Of a stretch of DNA of 64,000 nucleotides, positions 23,101-35,029 are shown one piece after another. The position numbers and the translations under genes are program-made. The first letter of the stretch is position 1. Every line of letters begins with the position of its first letter. The notes under the pieces were generated by a model that worked only from the letters and a program-made list of their open reading frames with translations, had not been told where the DNA came from and did not search any database. Origin of the DNA: Clitoria ternatea (lineage: Eukaryota > Streptophyta > Magnoliopsida > Fabales > Fabaceae); the NCBI GenBank assembly GCA_037962975.1, contig CM075675.1, positions 25,732,501 to 25,796,500 on the forward strand, written 5' to 3'.

Positions 23101-26100
23101 CTCCATAAAATATGTATATCAAAGCCTTCTATGAAACATTGATGCCAACCTCATTTTCTTTATTTGTAAGAATGGAAAGAGTGTCAGAGATTTACAATAA
23201 GTCACATTGTGCTCAACCAATTAAGCTAAATCCCATTGACATGTCAACCTCATTTTAATCAAGCAATCTTTTTTTTTAAGAGAATCAAGTAATTTAAAAG
23301 GGACAAAAGAAGGAATATTAAATATTAATTACACTCAGATCACCTTAGTGTAAAAACTAGGTTCCCTGTAGTGAGTTGGGTTGTATTTTCTCTTTGAATC
23401 TCCAGATTGGTGAAAACATGATTCTCTGAAGAATATATGTCCACCTACTTTTAACCACTTGATCATCCTAGCAGCCAAATTCTCAACCTGAAAAGAATTG
23501 AGGTAAAAATGAAAACCTTAACTGATATTAAATAATAATAATTAAACAGGTAATGACAAGGAAGGATGTCACTATTTCTCAGAAACAGTGATGAAACACC
23601 TTCATTACAGGCAAAACTGGAAATATATATGTTTAATATCTTTCCAACTCTGCAGGAACATCAACTACTTTAAAATTCACCAACAACAGATAGAAACATC
23701 ATTCTCATTGATTGCAAAAGCCAAAAGGACAAGGAGAGAACTAAAAGCAAAAGACCGAACGAAGCCACAACACGATGTAAGTTTAAGGAACTCCATATCA
23801 CTTGGAACTTGGAACCATAACCAGATCATGCCATGCATCATTTTACCTTCAATATATCAAAACTAAACACAAAACCATGAAATTCCATGCTCTAATATTC
23901 TCTGAAAAAAAGAACTCACCTCTTTATCTGAAAGATACATAAGTAACCAATTGGAAAATATCAAATCAACTGATCCTTCAGGAATATGTAAGCTTGGAGA
24001 TGCAACATCAGCACACATGAACTTGACATTCTTGTGGTGTCCATTAATGCTTTCATTCTGCACAAAGATTCATGTAATTACTTCAAACCAATTGTTTTTT
24101 TAATATTTGACAAACATCAAACATCAATATATGTTGAGAGTATTGTGGTAAGAAATTGTGGTTACCTTCTTTATTGCACTCTCAATGAAGTCCACAGCTA
24201 GCAACTGCCCAGCTTTTAGAGCCAAGTCACCTGTAAATCTTCCAATACCTGCTCCAAGTTCTACTACTGATTTGCCTTCATATTCTGGTAGTAGGGACAG
24301 AACCTATGCAATTAAAATTACATGAATACTGAAAGCACTCACTCTAAAATGAAAGAAAACAAAAGGGTATTTTTCTTTCGTGAAAAAAAAAAAACAAAGG
24401 GCATCTGATAAAGGTACGTGTACAACTTTGCAAGCTTCTCATGGCCTAACCTCTTGTATGGAAGGAAACTTGGCCAATGTTTCAAATTACATACATTTAC
24501 CTACAACGTATTCTCTCAGTTCCAATTATATTCTTATCGTTTGTTAAAACAAGAGGACCTTGATTAAAGGCAAGTCAAAGTCAAGTGGTATTAAGTATAG
24601 AAAGATGAATGATACACCAAGAAAAAAGTTAATAAAAAAACATATTAGTTACATTTCTTAATACGTATGAAAAATCTTAAAAACATACAAAAGGAAATGG
24701 AGGGAGTGAATATAGAAATCTCACTTATTACTTGAGTAAATAGTCAAATAAATACTCAAAATATAAGGTTGCCCACAACTATATCACTCAAAAATAATCA
24801 GTAAATAAGTTATTCAAATATTAATTTGGTTACGTATTAGTCTTTTTCTTAGCGTATAAACAGTTAGAATCATCATGAAAAGATTATTTAAACTGTTAAG
24901 AAAAACCTAGGGATTAATATGGTCATCAAATTCATTTTTGAAGGATTTATTTAGTGATTATTTGAGATATTTAGTTGGTGCTAATCCTATCTTTAAAGAG
25001 CAATTTAACTATTTACTCTATTACCATTCTATACTTCATTCACTTAAATCATTAGACTTAAGGGGGTGTTTGGTATATATGTTATTTTTAAAATCTTAAG
25101 AATTATGTATCCCTAGAATTATATTATCTGAGAATTATATTTTTCGTTATAAATATATTTAGTGTGATTAAAATATTCCTTAAAAAATTACATGGAACTT
25201 TTAAGTTTTGATCATTGTCGTATTTATGATAATTTTACATGTGAATTCAATATACAAGAAAAATTTAAATAAATTTATATATGATATATAATTGTATTTT
25301 TAATTGTAAAAATACTTCCAAACTAATCCTGATTTAATCACAACATAATTTTTAATATAACTTTGTAATTTTATATTCTTAAACAATATCCTTTTTTTAA
25401 GATCTTAAAAAATGTGTTTATACCTTCTAGACCCTTTAAATATAACTTATAAGCTTATATCAGGCCAACGAAAAGGTAAAAGACGCCCAAAACTAAGAAT
25501 CAAAACGAGAGAATCCACCCAAAAACAAACAAACGTGAGCTCTCGAAAAAGCATCCAAACGAAGATTGAAAGAAGCTGTAAACATTCCTCAAGAAGAAAC
25601 GTCGTGAGAAAAAATAATAAAATAAAAAACTACGAAAAAATGTATAAGGAAAAAGGATGATATTTGAATTTTTTAAAAAATATACCATTTTTAAACTCAA
25701 ATTCAAACTCGTGAAAACATTTAGAAGACAAAGCTCTCGGTATACATTATCTTAATTTAGGAACAATCCTTCACGCTATCTACCTACTTGGTGTTGATAT
25801 TTAATGTTTGAAAATAAATAAGAAAAATACAGAAATTATAAACATATTCCCTTGTGAAAAAGTAACCCCACAAAACTTAATTAAAAAAGAAAAAATCTAA
25901 TAAAAGTAATTTGGTATTAAGTGAGAAAACTAAAACTTATATATTTTTTATTTTAAAAGATAAAATAAATCAAACAGTGTAAAAAACAAATTGTCGTGTT
26001 TGCTAAGATTCTATAAGCATTAAAAAAAGAAAAGAAAAAAGCACACTTTATTAGGAATCTTTTTAATCATTCACTATCATGAAAATGTCAGCTTGGACTG

Positions 26101-27595
26101 TGAATAAAAGTAAAAGTATTTTATAAAAGAAAACATTTATTATGTTAAAAAGACATCTATTTTTACAAACATTTTAAATATGGTTGAATATATTTTTATT
26201 CTTGTCTTTCAGCTAATTTTTTTATTTTGGTTTCTTACTATTTTTATTGATTTTAATTTTTATATTATAGATGTTAAAATTGATATTTAAATATTGAAAT
26301 TAATTTTAACTCTTTTTTAATCTATCTCTTTTTTAAATTTTTTTAAAAAATCATTTTACTTTTTAACTCCTTTTAAATGCACCCTATCTTTTTTCTCTTT
26401 TCTCTGTTGATATTGTTAAGGATCGATTTAAACCTATTAAATAATATAAAAATTAAAAATTAATAAAAGAAATAACTAAGAAACGAAAATCATAAAAACA
26501 AGGATAAAAACATACATAACTCTTTAAAATATAAACTCCAATTTGTTGTAACAAAACAGAAAGCTCCAACTTTAAACCAAAATGATAATTTTTAGAAAGT
26601 TGATTTTGCCAACCCGTGAATGAACTATGCAGGGCGAGAGCCAGCTAGCATATTGCACATCATCCTATGTTTTTGAATTTTCAAACTTTTTATATTAACA
26701 AAACAAAATGAAAAGAAAAAAACTAACCAGTATTTAAAAGTATTAATTAAGTAATAATAAATAATAAATTTTTATTTAAAATATTATGATTAATAATATT
26801 CGACAACTAATTTCTAACACAATTCGAACACAATTAGTTTTTCTGTTTTAATTCTTTTAACTTTCAATATAATAGTATAACAAAAACAATAATAATTAAT
26901 AAAATAATAATAATTCTCTTGAGGCTGCTCTCGGTTTTCTCCCTTGGTTCTTGTTTCTTGTTTCTAGAAGTTTGAAGTTTGGTTCAAACAAACGGCAAAC
27001 GCAAAGTTTCCGCAAACAAAAATCTGGACTACACGAGTGCTGCCTAAGGAACTTGTTCAAGCCAATGAAGGTAAAGTTATACAGCCATGGTATTCTGAGA
27101 AGGAAAAAAAAACTCCGGTTCACCGGTTTAATACTAAAACCAACCGAACCATACTAGTTCAAACCGGTTTAGATCAAACTAATTATTCAAGCGATACAGT
27201 ATTTCTTTAAAACATAATTAGAGAAAGGTTATGTATAAACCACATTCTTTTAACAAATTTTCAATTCATAACTAAATTAATATTAATTCAAAGAAAAGGA
27301 ATTAAGCATATAGAACAGAGAATAAAAGGAAAAGAAGAACGCACTTCGGGTCGTTCTTCCTTGTCGAGATGAGAGGCGTTGGAATCAAGCATCATTGACT
27401 CTACAGACAATTCCGCAGTCTGATCAATCCAATAGCTTCTCTGAACGCCACGTTCATCTACAACAACACAACACCAATTGCAATTACGAATCTCATTATT
27501 CTCATGGTGTATTCACCTTAATTAATTAGGGGAGAAAATATGATTAAATTAGCAGTAATTAAATCACCTTGTGGTGTTGCTGCTAAGGAAGCCAT
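20126..27595 (-). CDS. phosphoethanolamine / phosphomethylethanolamine N-methyltransferase, 12 exons, complete
   Basis: A cytosolic S-adenosylmethionine-dependent enzyme that methylates phosphoethanolamine and/or its methylated forms to phosphocholine (PEAMT/NMT family). Exons are 27568-27595, 27345-27457, 24166-24303, 23920-24057, 23344-23487, 22760-22870, 22522-22663, 21359-21639, 20885-21046, 20733-20786, 20566-20640 and 20126-20224, giving 494 codons (family about 490). All junctions are GT-AG and in phase. Domain 1 has VVELGAGIGRFTG (about residue 60) and FSNWLLMYLSDKE; domain 2 has VLDVGCGTGGADIYMAQNFD (about 285) and VVGIDLSINMIS. Domain 2 departs from the usual family sequence in several places: GCGTGGAD for GCGIGGGD, RDSMLH for RDTILH and AYCQML for AYGQML. 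It could be a diverged paralogue with altered substrate preference. Intron 2 is 2.9 kb; introns 7 and 8 carry related MITEs. Confidence 0.96.
21095..21316. mobile_element. MITE copy 1 in methyltransferase intron 8
   Basis: GTAAACTCTTTAGT at the left end is inverted at the right end (GTTTAC at 21311-21316), with a similar ATTGTA motif inside each end. CATTAA occurs just outside both ends and may be part of the target duplication. It is related to the copy at 21857-22124 by its tips and the phrase AGTCCCTTGAGAT-like. Confidence 0.55.
21857..22124. mobile_element. MITE copy 2 in methyltransferase intron 7
   Basis: GAGTAAAC at the left end and GTTTACTC at the right end continue inward as an imperfect inverted repeat of about 35 bp (TCCTCAAAATTGTA versus TACAATCTTGAGGA). 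It is non-coding and lies wholly within an intron. The superfamily is not assigned because the target duplication is unclear. Confidence 0.65.
24304..27344. other. large intron 2 of the methyltransferase gene
   Basis: This 3-kb AT-rich intron separates the exon ending KEERPE from the exon starting VLSLLPEYEG. It contains GGGGGTGTTTGGT near 25061, which may be a transposon tip. A less AT-rich patch at about 26930-27170 carries repeated ACCGGTTT-like motifs. No coding exon was recognised in it. Confidence 0.6.
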
Positions 27596-27697
27596 GGATT
27601 TGATACTGAGCAGCAGCAGCAGCAGCAGAAGAAGGAGGAATGGAGAAGCAGAGAGTTTTAGGGTGTTGTTTAATTCTCTCCTCTTTGGCCTTCCATT

Positions 27698-27705
27698 TAT
27701 TTATA
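27698..27705 (-). promoter_or_regulatory. TATA box of the methyltransferase gene
   Basis: TATAAATA on the minus strand lies about 105 bases upstream of the start codon at 27595. It predicts a start of transcription near 27673 and a leader of about 75 bases. That leader holds a CAG/CTG trinucleotide run (about 27611-27629) and no upstream ATG. Some plant family members carry a conserved upstream reading frame that represses translation; none fits in this leader unless the 5' UTR is longer. Confidence 0.6.
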
Positions 27706-27719
27706 TGAGAAACATCTTT

Positions 27720-29520
27720 TTCCTTCCCTTATGGGATTCTCTCCTGGGTCCCACTTACCCGCACTTCCATTCACACCACCAATGCTATTTCCAAGATTTC
27801 TTCAATAACTCAGAGTAAATTACATCCGTCTCCTTAAAGTTCAGTGATATTACAACAAGGTCTAAAATTTGTTAAAAAGTATTACAATAAGTTTAGTGAC
27901 GTGACAGCCGTTGGCAATTACGTGAGTACTTGACCTTGACCATGCATGCTTATATTTTAACCTCTCACTCACTCAAACTAAGTTTGGTTATTTCTAGATG
28001 GATAAACAAATTATCAAATTAAAGAAATAATTAAGTTTAAATGAGTCCGGTTTTATATTTTTATCAACTAAATTAATCGTATCTAATTGGATCCTATTAT
28101 AGTTTTTGGGCTTATTATTTTATTTTAATTATACTTTAAGTCTTTTATCATGTGATTATGTAAGATATATATAGTACATATTGTAACAATGCAGTAGGTA
28201 TTAAATCATTTTTTTCTATGGAATTGATAAAAAAAAATGTGAAAAAAAAGTTTGAAAAATAAATTTAGGCCACAAAATAAATTCGATTCATTACAAGTTT
28301 AAACCGAAATTACTCATTCGAACTTAATAAAAACTACTCACCCGAAACCCGACGATACTGTAAACTTATTTTGTCAGAATTAGTTAGAAATAAGTTACAT
28401 TTGATTAATATTAATTAATTTATTTATCGCTCAAACTCGACCAATAATCAACCTTTATTGTATGTGTCATGTATTCTTTTATAAGGGAAGTGGTTGTTTG
28501 ATTCTAACAGTTCCTTTAGAGAAAGAAAGAAAATTGATTGGAAATAAATTGAGTTAAATTGAATTAAATACAAAGTAATAGAGATGCAAATGAAGTGAAA
28601 TTTTTTATGTTTGAATTGATGTAAAGAATATATATATATTGAGGATGTATCATGTGAGAAAGGTTCTCTTATGTGAGAGTGAGAAGGGCAAATCTGGACC
28701 GTATAACCATACAATGGATGGTTCACATACGGTCATCTATTTAAGTTTTGTTTTAGTTAAATTGATTTATGCGTTACATTAAAAAAACTTATATGAAATT
28801 ACATTATTGCATAAATTGAATTACATTGTGGCTTATGATCAAATGTCTCCATGCTTGCGAGAAGCGGAAAAAACAAGAACAACTTTTGTGTCCTATGTTG
28901 ACGAACACAATGACATTAATTTATGGTCATTTTGGTAAGTTTATGTGACGCTCTCCCAATTTCCTCCCTAATTACGCATCCCCCAAATCAACAATGCACA
29001 AACAACAAAAATGGGCTCGTTTTCGCCCATTTCTACTATAATTTAATTTAGCCCAACAAAATAACCCGAACTAAGCGAAGCCTAAGATCCAAACGGAGAG
29101 AGGGTACAAGTTAACAATATGTTCCCTCAGGGACGGATGGAGAATGAGTGAGTATAGATCTTTGTTTTATGGGGATGATGTCTTGGTTTTCGTTATGGGA
29201 AAAGATTAAGTGTCCATCTATAAGAGACACTGATTCTTAAATTAATAATTGATACATAAACTTAAGTCATAGGATCAAATTATGCATAAATTATAGACAT
29301 TGAATGAGTAGTAATTATAGAAATGGTGATTATTGAACCTGTAATGATGGTTACATTAGTTTTTATTTAAAAAAATGTCATTTGATCATACGGTTGACAC
29401 ATTTGCAAAGTAATTCCATACAAATATGATCCCTTGGTACACCAACATAGTTTTGGTTGTACATATGAAGTCTTTATGTTACTTTGTTTCTTTTATTTGT
29501 GTATGTCATGTCGGATGCAA
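27720..29520. other. intergenic sequence, no gene recognised
   Basis: This AT-rich spacer lies between the methyltransferase promoter and the degenerate retrotransposon block. Neither a conserved frame nor a clean element end was found. The precise left border of the Tat remnant D could not be placed here. Confidence 0.4.
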
Positions 29521-29529
29521 CAAGTTATA

Positions 29530-31950
29530 TGTCAGTTTAGACCCTAGGTTACCAGTATCAAACCTGAACTAGTATGGATCGGGGTAGGGAATCCAGCATG
29601 AGGACCAGTCTTGAACTTATGCTAAAATATTGTTTATATTACGCCGGTCCACTGGAGATTCGTTATTATACCTTCTATTCCAATAGGGAGATAGAAGTCT
29701 TGGAGTGTTCCTTGAGAAATCTCACCAGTCTTAAGCGTTGTGGGGTGAAGGGAGTGTCATCTGCAAGTGGGATTAGGGAGGTCAAAAATATCTATGCCCG
29801 CGGGTACCCGCGGATAAAAACCCGTCACGGATATAAAAACCCGCGGGTATGGGTACCCGTGGAGGAAGGAGGACGGGTTTTGTACTACCCGTTAAGAAAC
29901 GGGTACGGGTACGGATATCATTATATCCGTACCCGCGGGTACCCGTATATATAAAATTATATTAATACCCTTTATTATTATTAATATATAATTATATTCA
30001 GTGGGTATTTTTGGTATTTACTATGCTTCTTAGAAAAACCCTAGCTCTAAATTAGGCAAAAGAAAGAAAGGACTCATTCATTCAATCGTTCGTGTGCCTC
30101 TCCACTCACTGCAGTCCGTCTTCTCCGGTGGTCTAGTGCCTCTCCGTCTCTGTCCCTCCCTAGCGGTGGTCGTCTTCTTCGTCCCCCACAGTGGCGTTGT
30201 GAAGCTCCTCCCTCACGGTTTGTCATGTTGAAGATCCACCCTTGTCCATTCACAGAAAACGTTTTCTTCTCTCATATTCCATTCACAAAAATTTGATTCA
30301 GCATACAAGGTTAGCTTCATTTCCCTTTTTTCTCCCATTCACAGAAACTTAACTCTTTGTTTTTTTTAATTATTTTTAATGATTATCATGTTCTGTTTAA
30401 ATCTGAATGCGGGCCTGGATTGTGAACATGGCATACAACTTTCTGCACATATACTGTGATAGTTCATATACAGACGCTAATAATGTTGTAAGAAAATAAA
30501 ATTCTGTGGTGAAAAATTATTCTTTGCGTTAGAAAATGAAAAATTATTATTTGGTTGATAGTAATTTTGGTTCATTTACTGTCTGCTTTTGGGTTTAATT
30601 CCTACATCAAGCAATTTTATATCCTGGTCTCTGTATAAGAAGGTTACAAATTGGTCCTTGTTTCTGGAGTTATAATGGCGATACCTCTTAAGCGTACCTT
30701 TTATGTCTTTATTATAAGTACTTGGTCTTTATAATTGTTTTCAGTTTTTGTTTTAATAACCTGATTATTTTTGGTTGGTTTAGCTTAGTTTTTTGGACAT
30801 GAATAAAACTGGTTCCTGGTGTTAATTTTCCATTAGGTGTTGAGTTGAATTTCAGCTTTTGCTTAGTTAGATTAGCAAATTGGCACAGTAATACTTTTAA
30901 TGTTGCTTTTCTAATTAAAACTAGAGTTGCAATCACCATAACCTTTTTCTTTCTTTTTGAAACAGATTCGGATGTGCTTGACTATGCTGACATCGATGAC
31001 AAAATTGTTAGTATATTTGTTTATTGTATTTAATAAAAAACTCAAGATAATTTTGTAAATACAATCTTATGTGATGGCTTGTTTTATTTTATAGGAATCA
31101 TCTCAACAAATTGATGTTATTGAGGAGCTTGAAGATGAAGAGGATTGTTAAAGTCTTCCATTGATGAATTAGTTGATCAAATGCTCTTGAATGTTTTTTA
31201 TTTTATAATGATTTTAGGACTATGTTAATCAAATACTTGTTATGTTTATTGAATTCAGTTTATTTTGTTTTGTAATTTGTGATGATAAATACTTAATTTA
31301 TAATTTATTTAAATGTTTCTATATTTTTATTTTTAAATTTTTTATTTTAATTAGGTACCCGTGGATATCCATGGATACCTGTGGGTAGTAACTACCCGAA
31401 AAAAACCCGTAAAACGGGTACCCGTGCGGGTAACGGGCGGGTACGGGTATTATTTTTATCCGCGGGTACGGGTAGCGGGAAAGAGGTACCCGTGCCCGCC
31501 CCGCCCCGTTGACATCCCTAAGTGGGATATTCAAAGAAAATAATAATGCTCAAGCATAAGTTTTATCCAAGAATGTTCTACCTTTCTCTTGTCGATTCCT
31601 GAGTATTTTATATCAGAGAGTAGTGGAAGAGTCATTTTTCCCTGGGGAAACATTTCGTACATGGTGTCAGTACGACTTTAGTTAGAACAGAAAAGTTGAC
31701 AGGCGACGCAGGCACCCCTATGGTTGTACCTTCCTCTCTGTCATTTTACATGTTACTTTCTGGTATGCGATTACAAAATCCAACTATGATCTACCGGTAT
31801 CGAGAGAATGACTCGTACCAAAGTTAGATTGTGGGTCCTACATGCGATGCCGGTGTAGGGTCACATCTTCAAGCGAGACGTGAGTCGTCCACAACATCTA
31901 TGGGCGTAAATTACCATCCTGTCTATAGGTCAGTATAGAGACCGAATCAT
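29530..31950 (-). repeat. degenerate LTR of Tat-type element D, split by a hAT element
   Basis: The right edge is set by ATCATTTGCCCCCAGCTTGTT near 31945. This matches the complement of the purine tract and 3' LTR start of element B (GCTAGGGGGCATATGATCCGG). The LTR therefore starts near 31948 on the minus strand with TGATTCGGTC. It runs left through the hAT insertion (29774-31520) to an undefined end near 29.5 kb. A TATA-like TATAAAATAC lies near 31600 on the minus strand. Confidence 0.55.
29774..31520 (+). mobile_element. 1.75-kb hAT-type transposon derivative with palindromic subterminal repeats
   Basis: The ends TAGGGAGGTCAA and (read inward) TAGGGATGTCAA form a 12-bp inverted repeat with one mismatch. 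A perfect 8-bp target duplication AGTGGGAT is at 29766-29773 and 31521-31528, as expected for hAT. The first and last 150-180 bp are packed with GGGTACCCG, CCCGCGGGTA and GGTACGGGTA motifs, likely transposase-binding subterminal repeats. The interior has a leader-like CT-rich region (30060-30300). Two small coding pieces follow: one ending DYADIDDKI (30966-31006) and one from ESSQQIDVIEEL to a TAA at 31149-31151. They are joined by a plausible intron and resemble the acidic tail of a transposase. Most of the transposase is missing, so it is non-autonomous. Confidence 0.85.
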
Positions 31951-32156
31951 TTGCCCCCAGCTTGTTTAAGGGATCATACCGGTTGCTCAAATGAGATATA
32001 TTGTCTGCTCGAGTCAGCTGTTATAAGTATGGATAAGAAAAGAGATTATTAGAAAGTTTTTCAAACTTTTCAATTGCTCTTCTTTGTAACTGACATTCAT
32101 TGCACAAAAACTAAAACACAACGTTTGTTGTAACGTAATCAATGCGAACCATCGCG

Positions 32157-32166
32157 TAACGGTTAC
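32157..32166 (+). promoter_or_regulatory. TAACGGTTAC site upstream of the D extra gene
   Basis: TAACGGTTAC contains the AACGG core of plant MSA/MYB-type sites. It lies about 120 bases upstream of a TATAAG (32285) that precedes the extra gene of element D. Element B has four AACGG or CCGTT cores at the matching place. The function is inferred from motif and position only. Confidence 0.35.
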
Positions 32167-32395
32167 TATTCAAAAATTGGGCCTACCAAACTGGTAGTGA
32201 AACATCACGCCTCTTCAACTTTGAAACGACACGGCCTGTTTAATCTTAAAACAACACGTCATTGCACTTGCCCCCAACCACGCCTATAAGAGATAGCTCT
32301 AGAAGGCTTTGTAGAGTACTTGCCCTTTTCACATACTAAAATTCTACTGAAACTACAAAGAGACTCTCAACTGCTACTAAGGATTTTTCTGTTTT

Positions 32396-34046
32396 GTGAC
32401 TAATACGCTCCAAACTGTTTCCCTTAACTCAGGTAGCCATCCCCATCCTTTCTCTTCATGTTTACACCCTTTGGATTCTAGGGTCGTTGGGGGTTCAAAG
32501 AGGAAAGGTAGCTCTAAAATGTACCTTTCTAATTATGTGACCTTTTACAGCGACGTGGGTAAATTGAAGCATGTTATTACTACAATGACAACCAAGGAAG
32601 GATAATCAAAAGCCGTTAAAATTGTTCTGGGATGTTCAACTATCATTACACACCAGATAGATTGGATGAGGCTTAGAGCTGAGAAGTCGTACATATGGGT
32701 CCAAAAGGAAGTACTAAATACTGCCTCTCGCCATGCGCGGAAGAATAAGAGAGGAATAGAGCCCAAATTCATTGTTCACTTTAAGGAAAGATACAAAAAG
32801 TGCTACACTGTGCTTGCACCCCGACCAAAAGATCGCGTTTGTCATATACCGATGAATGATAGAACCATATACATGTATGACACTCTTTTCTCCCACCTTG
32901 GCATCTGGTTTCCTTTGACGGAATTCGAGAAGGGTGTTTTAACATTTTTGGACTGTGCCTCCACTCAACTACACCGAAATGGATGAACTTAGTGCGTAAT
33001 CTAGAGGTGTTAGAGTAGCACTTCAACTTCACACCCACAGTGGCAATCTTTTTTTATTATTGGGTCCTAGTTGGGCCAACAAGAATGACAATCTCAAATT
33101 TGTCACCTTGAGATGTGATTCAAAGATAATTAACTTTGAGACCTTTACAGAATTTGCCATGATAGATGGAAATGGTTTCAAAAAATTCTTCATAAAAATC
33201 CATGTGAACACCAACAAATCTGTGTTTTGGAATAATGGGGACGAGATCATAAAATTCTTGGTCTCATGGCATGAATATTTTTTACTGACGGGGCGGCGTA
33301 TTATACTGATGAAAATGAACTATCCCCCACCTCGATTGAGGTTATCAGCGTTATGCACGAGTACTCTAGCACCCAAAAGTTTTCATGCAAGCTTCTCCCG
33401 GGGTCTAGAACCCAAAGGGAAGCTTACCTAAGTAATAATTTTTGAAATGTATGTCTTTAAGTAATAATTTTTGAAATGTATGTTTCTTTGTTACATATTT
33501 GTGTTGATTTACTTCTGATATCTAACCTTTCCTTATTTCTTTGACAGAACTAATCGAAGTTTGTGAGACAATGGAGAGACTAAAAAATTACAAGCAGAAA
33601 TGGTTACCATAACCGTCGAAAACAACATCCAGCTGAAGAGGAATATTCCCAAGGCTATGGTCTAATCCATCACCTTCCCGAAACAAGACGCTGATGAAAT
33701 CCCATTGTTGGAAGGTCAACTGCAAGAGTCGGCCATCACGGAAAAAAAGAAAAGGAAGAAACAGACCCCGAAGAAGAAGAAGACTCTCATCCCTGCCAAA
33801 AAACAAAAGGTTACGGAGGAGGGTAATGCTAGTATAAGGTGTCAATCCAGTCCATCTCGTCCCAGGATGCGCCTACTCCAATTACTACTGGTGTGGAGAT
33901 GGAGAAACCAGTTGAACCAACTCCAACCAAAGTATCTTCACCTACTTCAGGGGGCCGTCTCGCTCCGTTCATTCTCTTCTAAGGCCAGACCCAGAGCAAA
34001 CCGAGAGAATCACTTCCGAGTGAAGAAAAGCTCTGTGTCCGAATGA
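32396..34046 (+). pseudogene. element D extra gene: gypsy-type transposon protein, degenerate copy
   Basis: This is homologous to the antisense gene of element B. Shared words include NRTIYMYD (32860 region), GVLTFLDCASTQLH (32934 region) and FTPTVAIFF (33027 region). Exon 1 ends at a TACCTAA|GTAATA donor near 33430 and exon 2 starts after TTTGACAG near 33547, in the same phase as in element B. Several in-frame stops break the frame. Relative to minus-strand element D it is antisense, the same layout as in B. A KKKRKKQTPKKKK-like basic stretch near 33740 lies in exon 2, and downstream coding similarity fades near 34.0 kb. Confidence 0.8.
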
Positions 34047-34690
34047 GACTTTTGAGAGGCAAATCCGAGTAAAATGCCTCCGAATGACTTAACTCCGAGT
34101 AGTGAACTCCTGAGTGGAGTATATCCGAATTGAGTATTTTCTGAGTGAAGTGTCTCTGAGTGTGACACTTCCGAGAGGAACGATACCGAGTGAAGTCTTT
34201 TCCAGGGAGAGTGCTTCTGGAAAGAAAAAGACTAACTTCGAATGGGTATATTCCGAGTGAATAATTCCTGAGGGAAGTAAATATCCGAGTGGTGAAAACA
34301 TTTAATTCATGCTCGGGTCGATTTTCAGAGTTTCCGAGAGCTTGTGCTCATTCGTCTTTAAGACTGTATTCGACCCCGAGTGATCCTTTCAAGTGGAATG
34401 ATTTCTGAGAGAGGATTGTTCTCGAACTCCGAATGAGCTTTCGTTTGGAAGATTTCCGAGTGACATAAATAAAGGCTTGACTCGAGAAGAGGTATAACCG
34501 AGTGAGATATGTCTGATTGATGTATTTCCGAATGAGATATTTCTGAGTGGGTCATTTTCGAGGAAGGAAAGCTGAGTGTTTCATGGGATGAAACCTTTCC
34601 AAGTGAATTTCCTCCGAATGAAGGAATTCTGAGCGGAAAGAGGCTCTGATGAATCTTCTCGAAAAGATATGCCCAGAATACTGAAACCGA
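34014..34690. repeat. degenerate ~15-bp tandem repeat, TCCGAGTGAA core
   Basis: About 30 variants of TCCGAGTGAA, TCCGAATGAG or TCTGAGTGAA follow one another, often 14-16 bp apart and sometimes 20-26 bp. The array begins in the tail of the D extra gene and lies between it and the D pol remnant. Element B carries its tandem arrays in the same position, but with unrelated unit sequences. Confidence 0.75.
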
Positions 34691-35029
34691 GTCGGAATTA
34701 ATAATTATTTCAATTATTGATGCTTTCCACGTCACTTTGTTCTTCTACATTCTAGCAGGTTCACTTTTCAGATATTTTCTAAGTATGGAACCCTCTTTGA
34801 TGTTTTGTCCCCTTTTCATTAATTATCTTATTCCTTCCTTATCATTTAAAGATACGTGTAGCAGACATTTTTCTATCGTTCACGTCTCTTCTACATGAAC
34901 GATATATAAATACTTCTATTGTTGGATTAGTTTAAGACTTTCGAAAGTGAAAAACATCATCTATAATCCTTTTCTTTCCAATCTTTACTGGAAACCATCA
35001 AACGAAGAAGAAATCAATCTTCATTTCTT

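Noticed and set aside
25412..25706. Basic 82-residue frame within methyltransferase intron 2
   Set aside because: It lies in an intron, is low complexity and overlaps an opposite-strand Phe-rich frame of the same kind. No family was recognised.
29574..29954. 126-residue plus-strand frame ending in Gly-Tyr-rich sequence
   Set aside because: It crosses the border between the D LTR remnant and the GGGTACCCG repeats of the hAT tip, so it is a chance frame.
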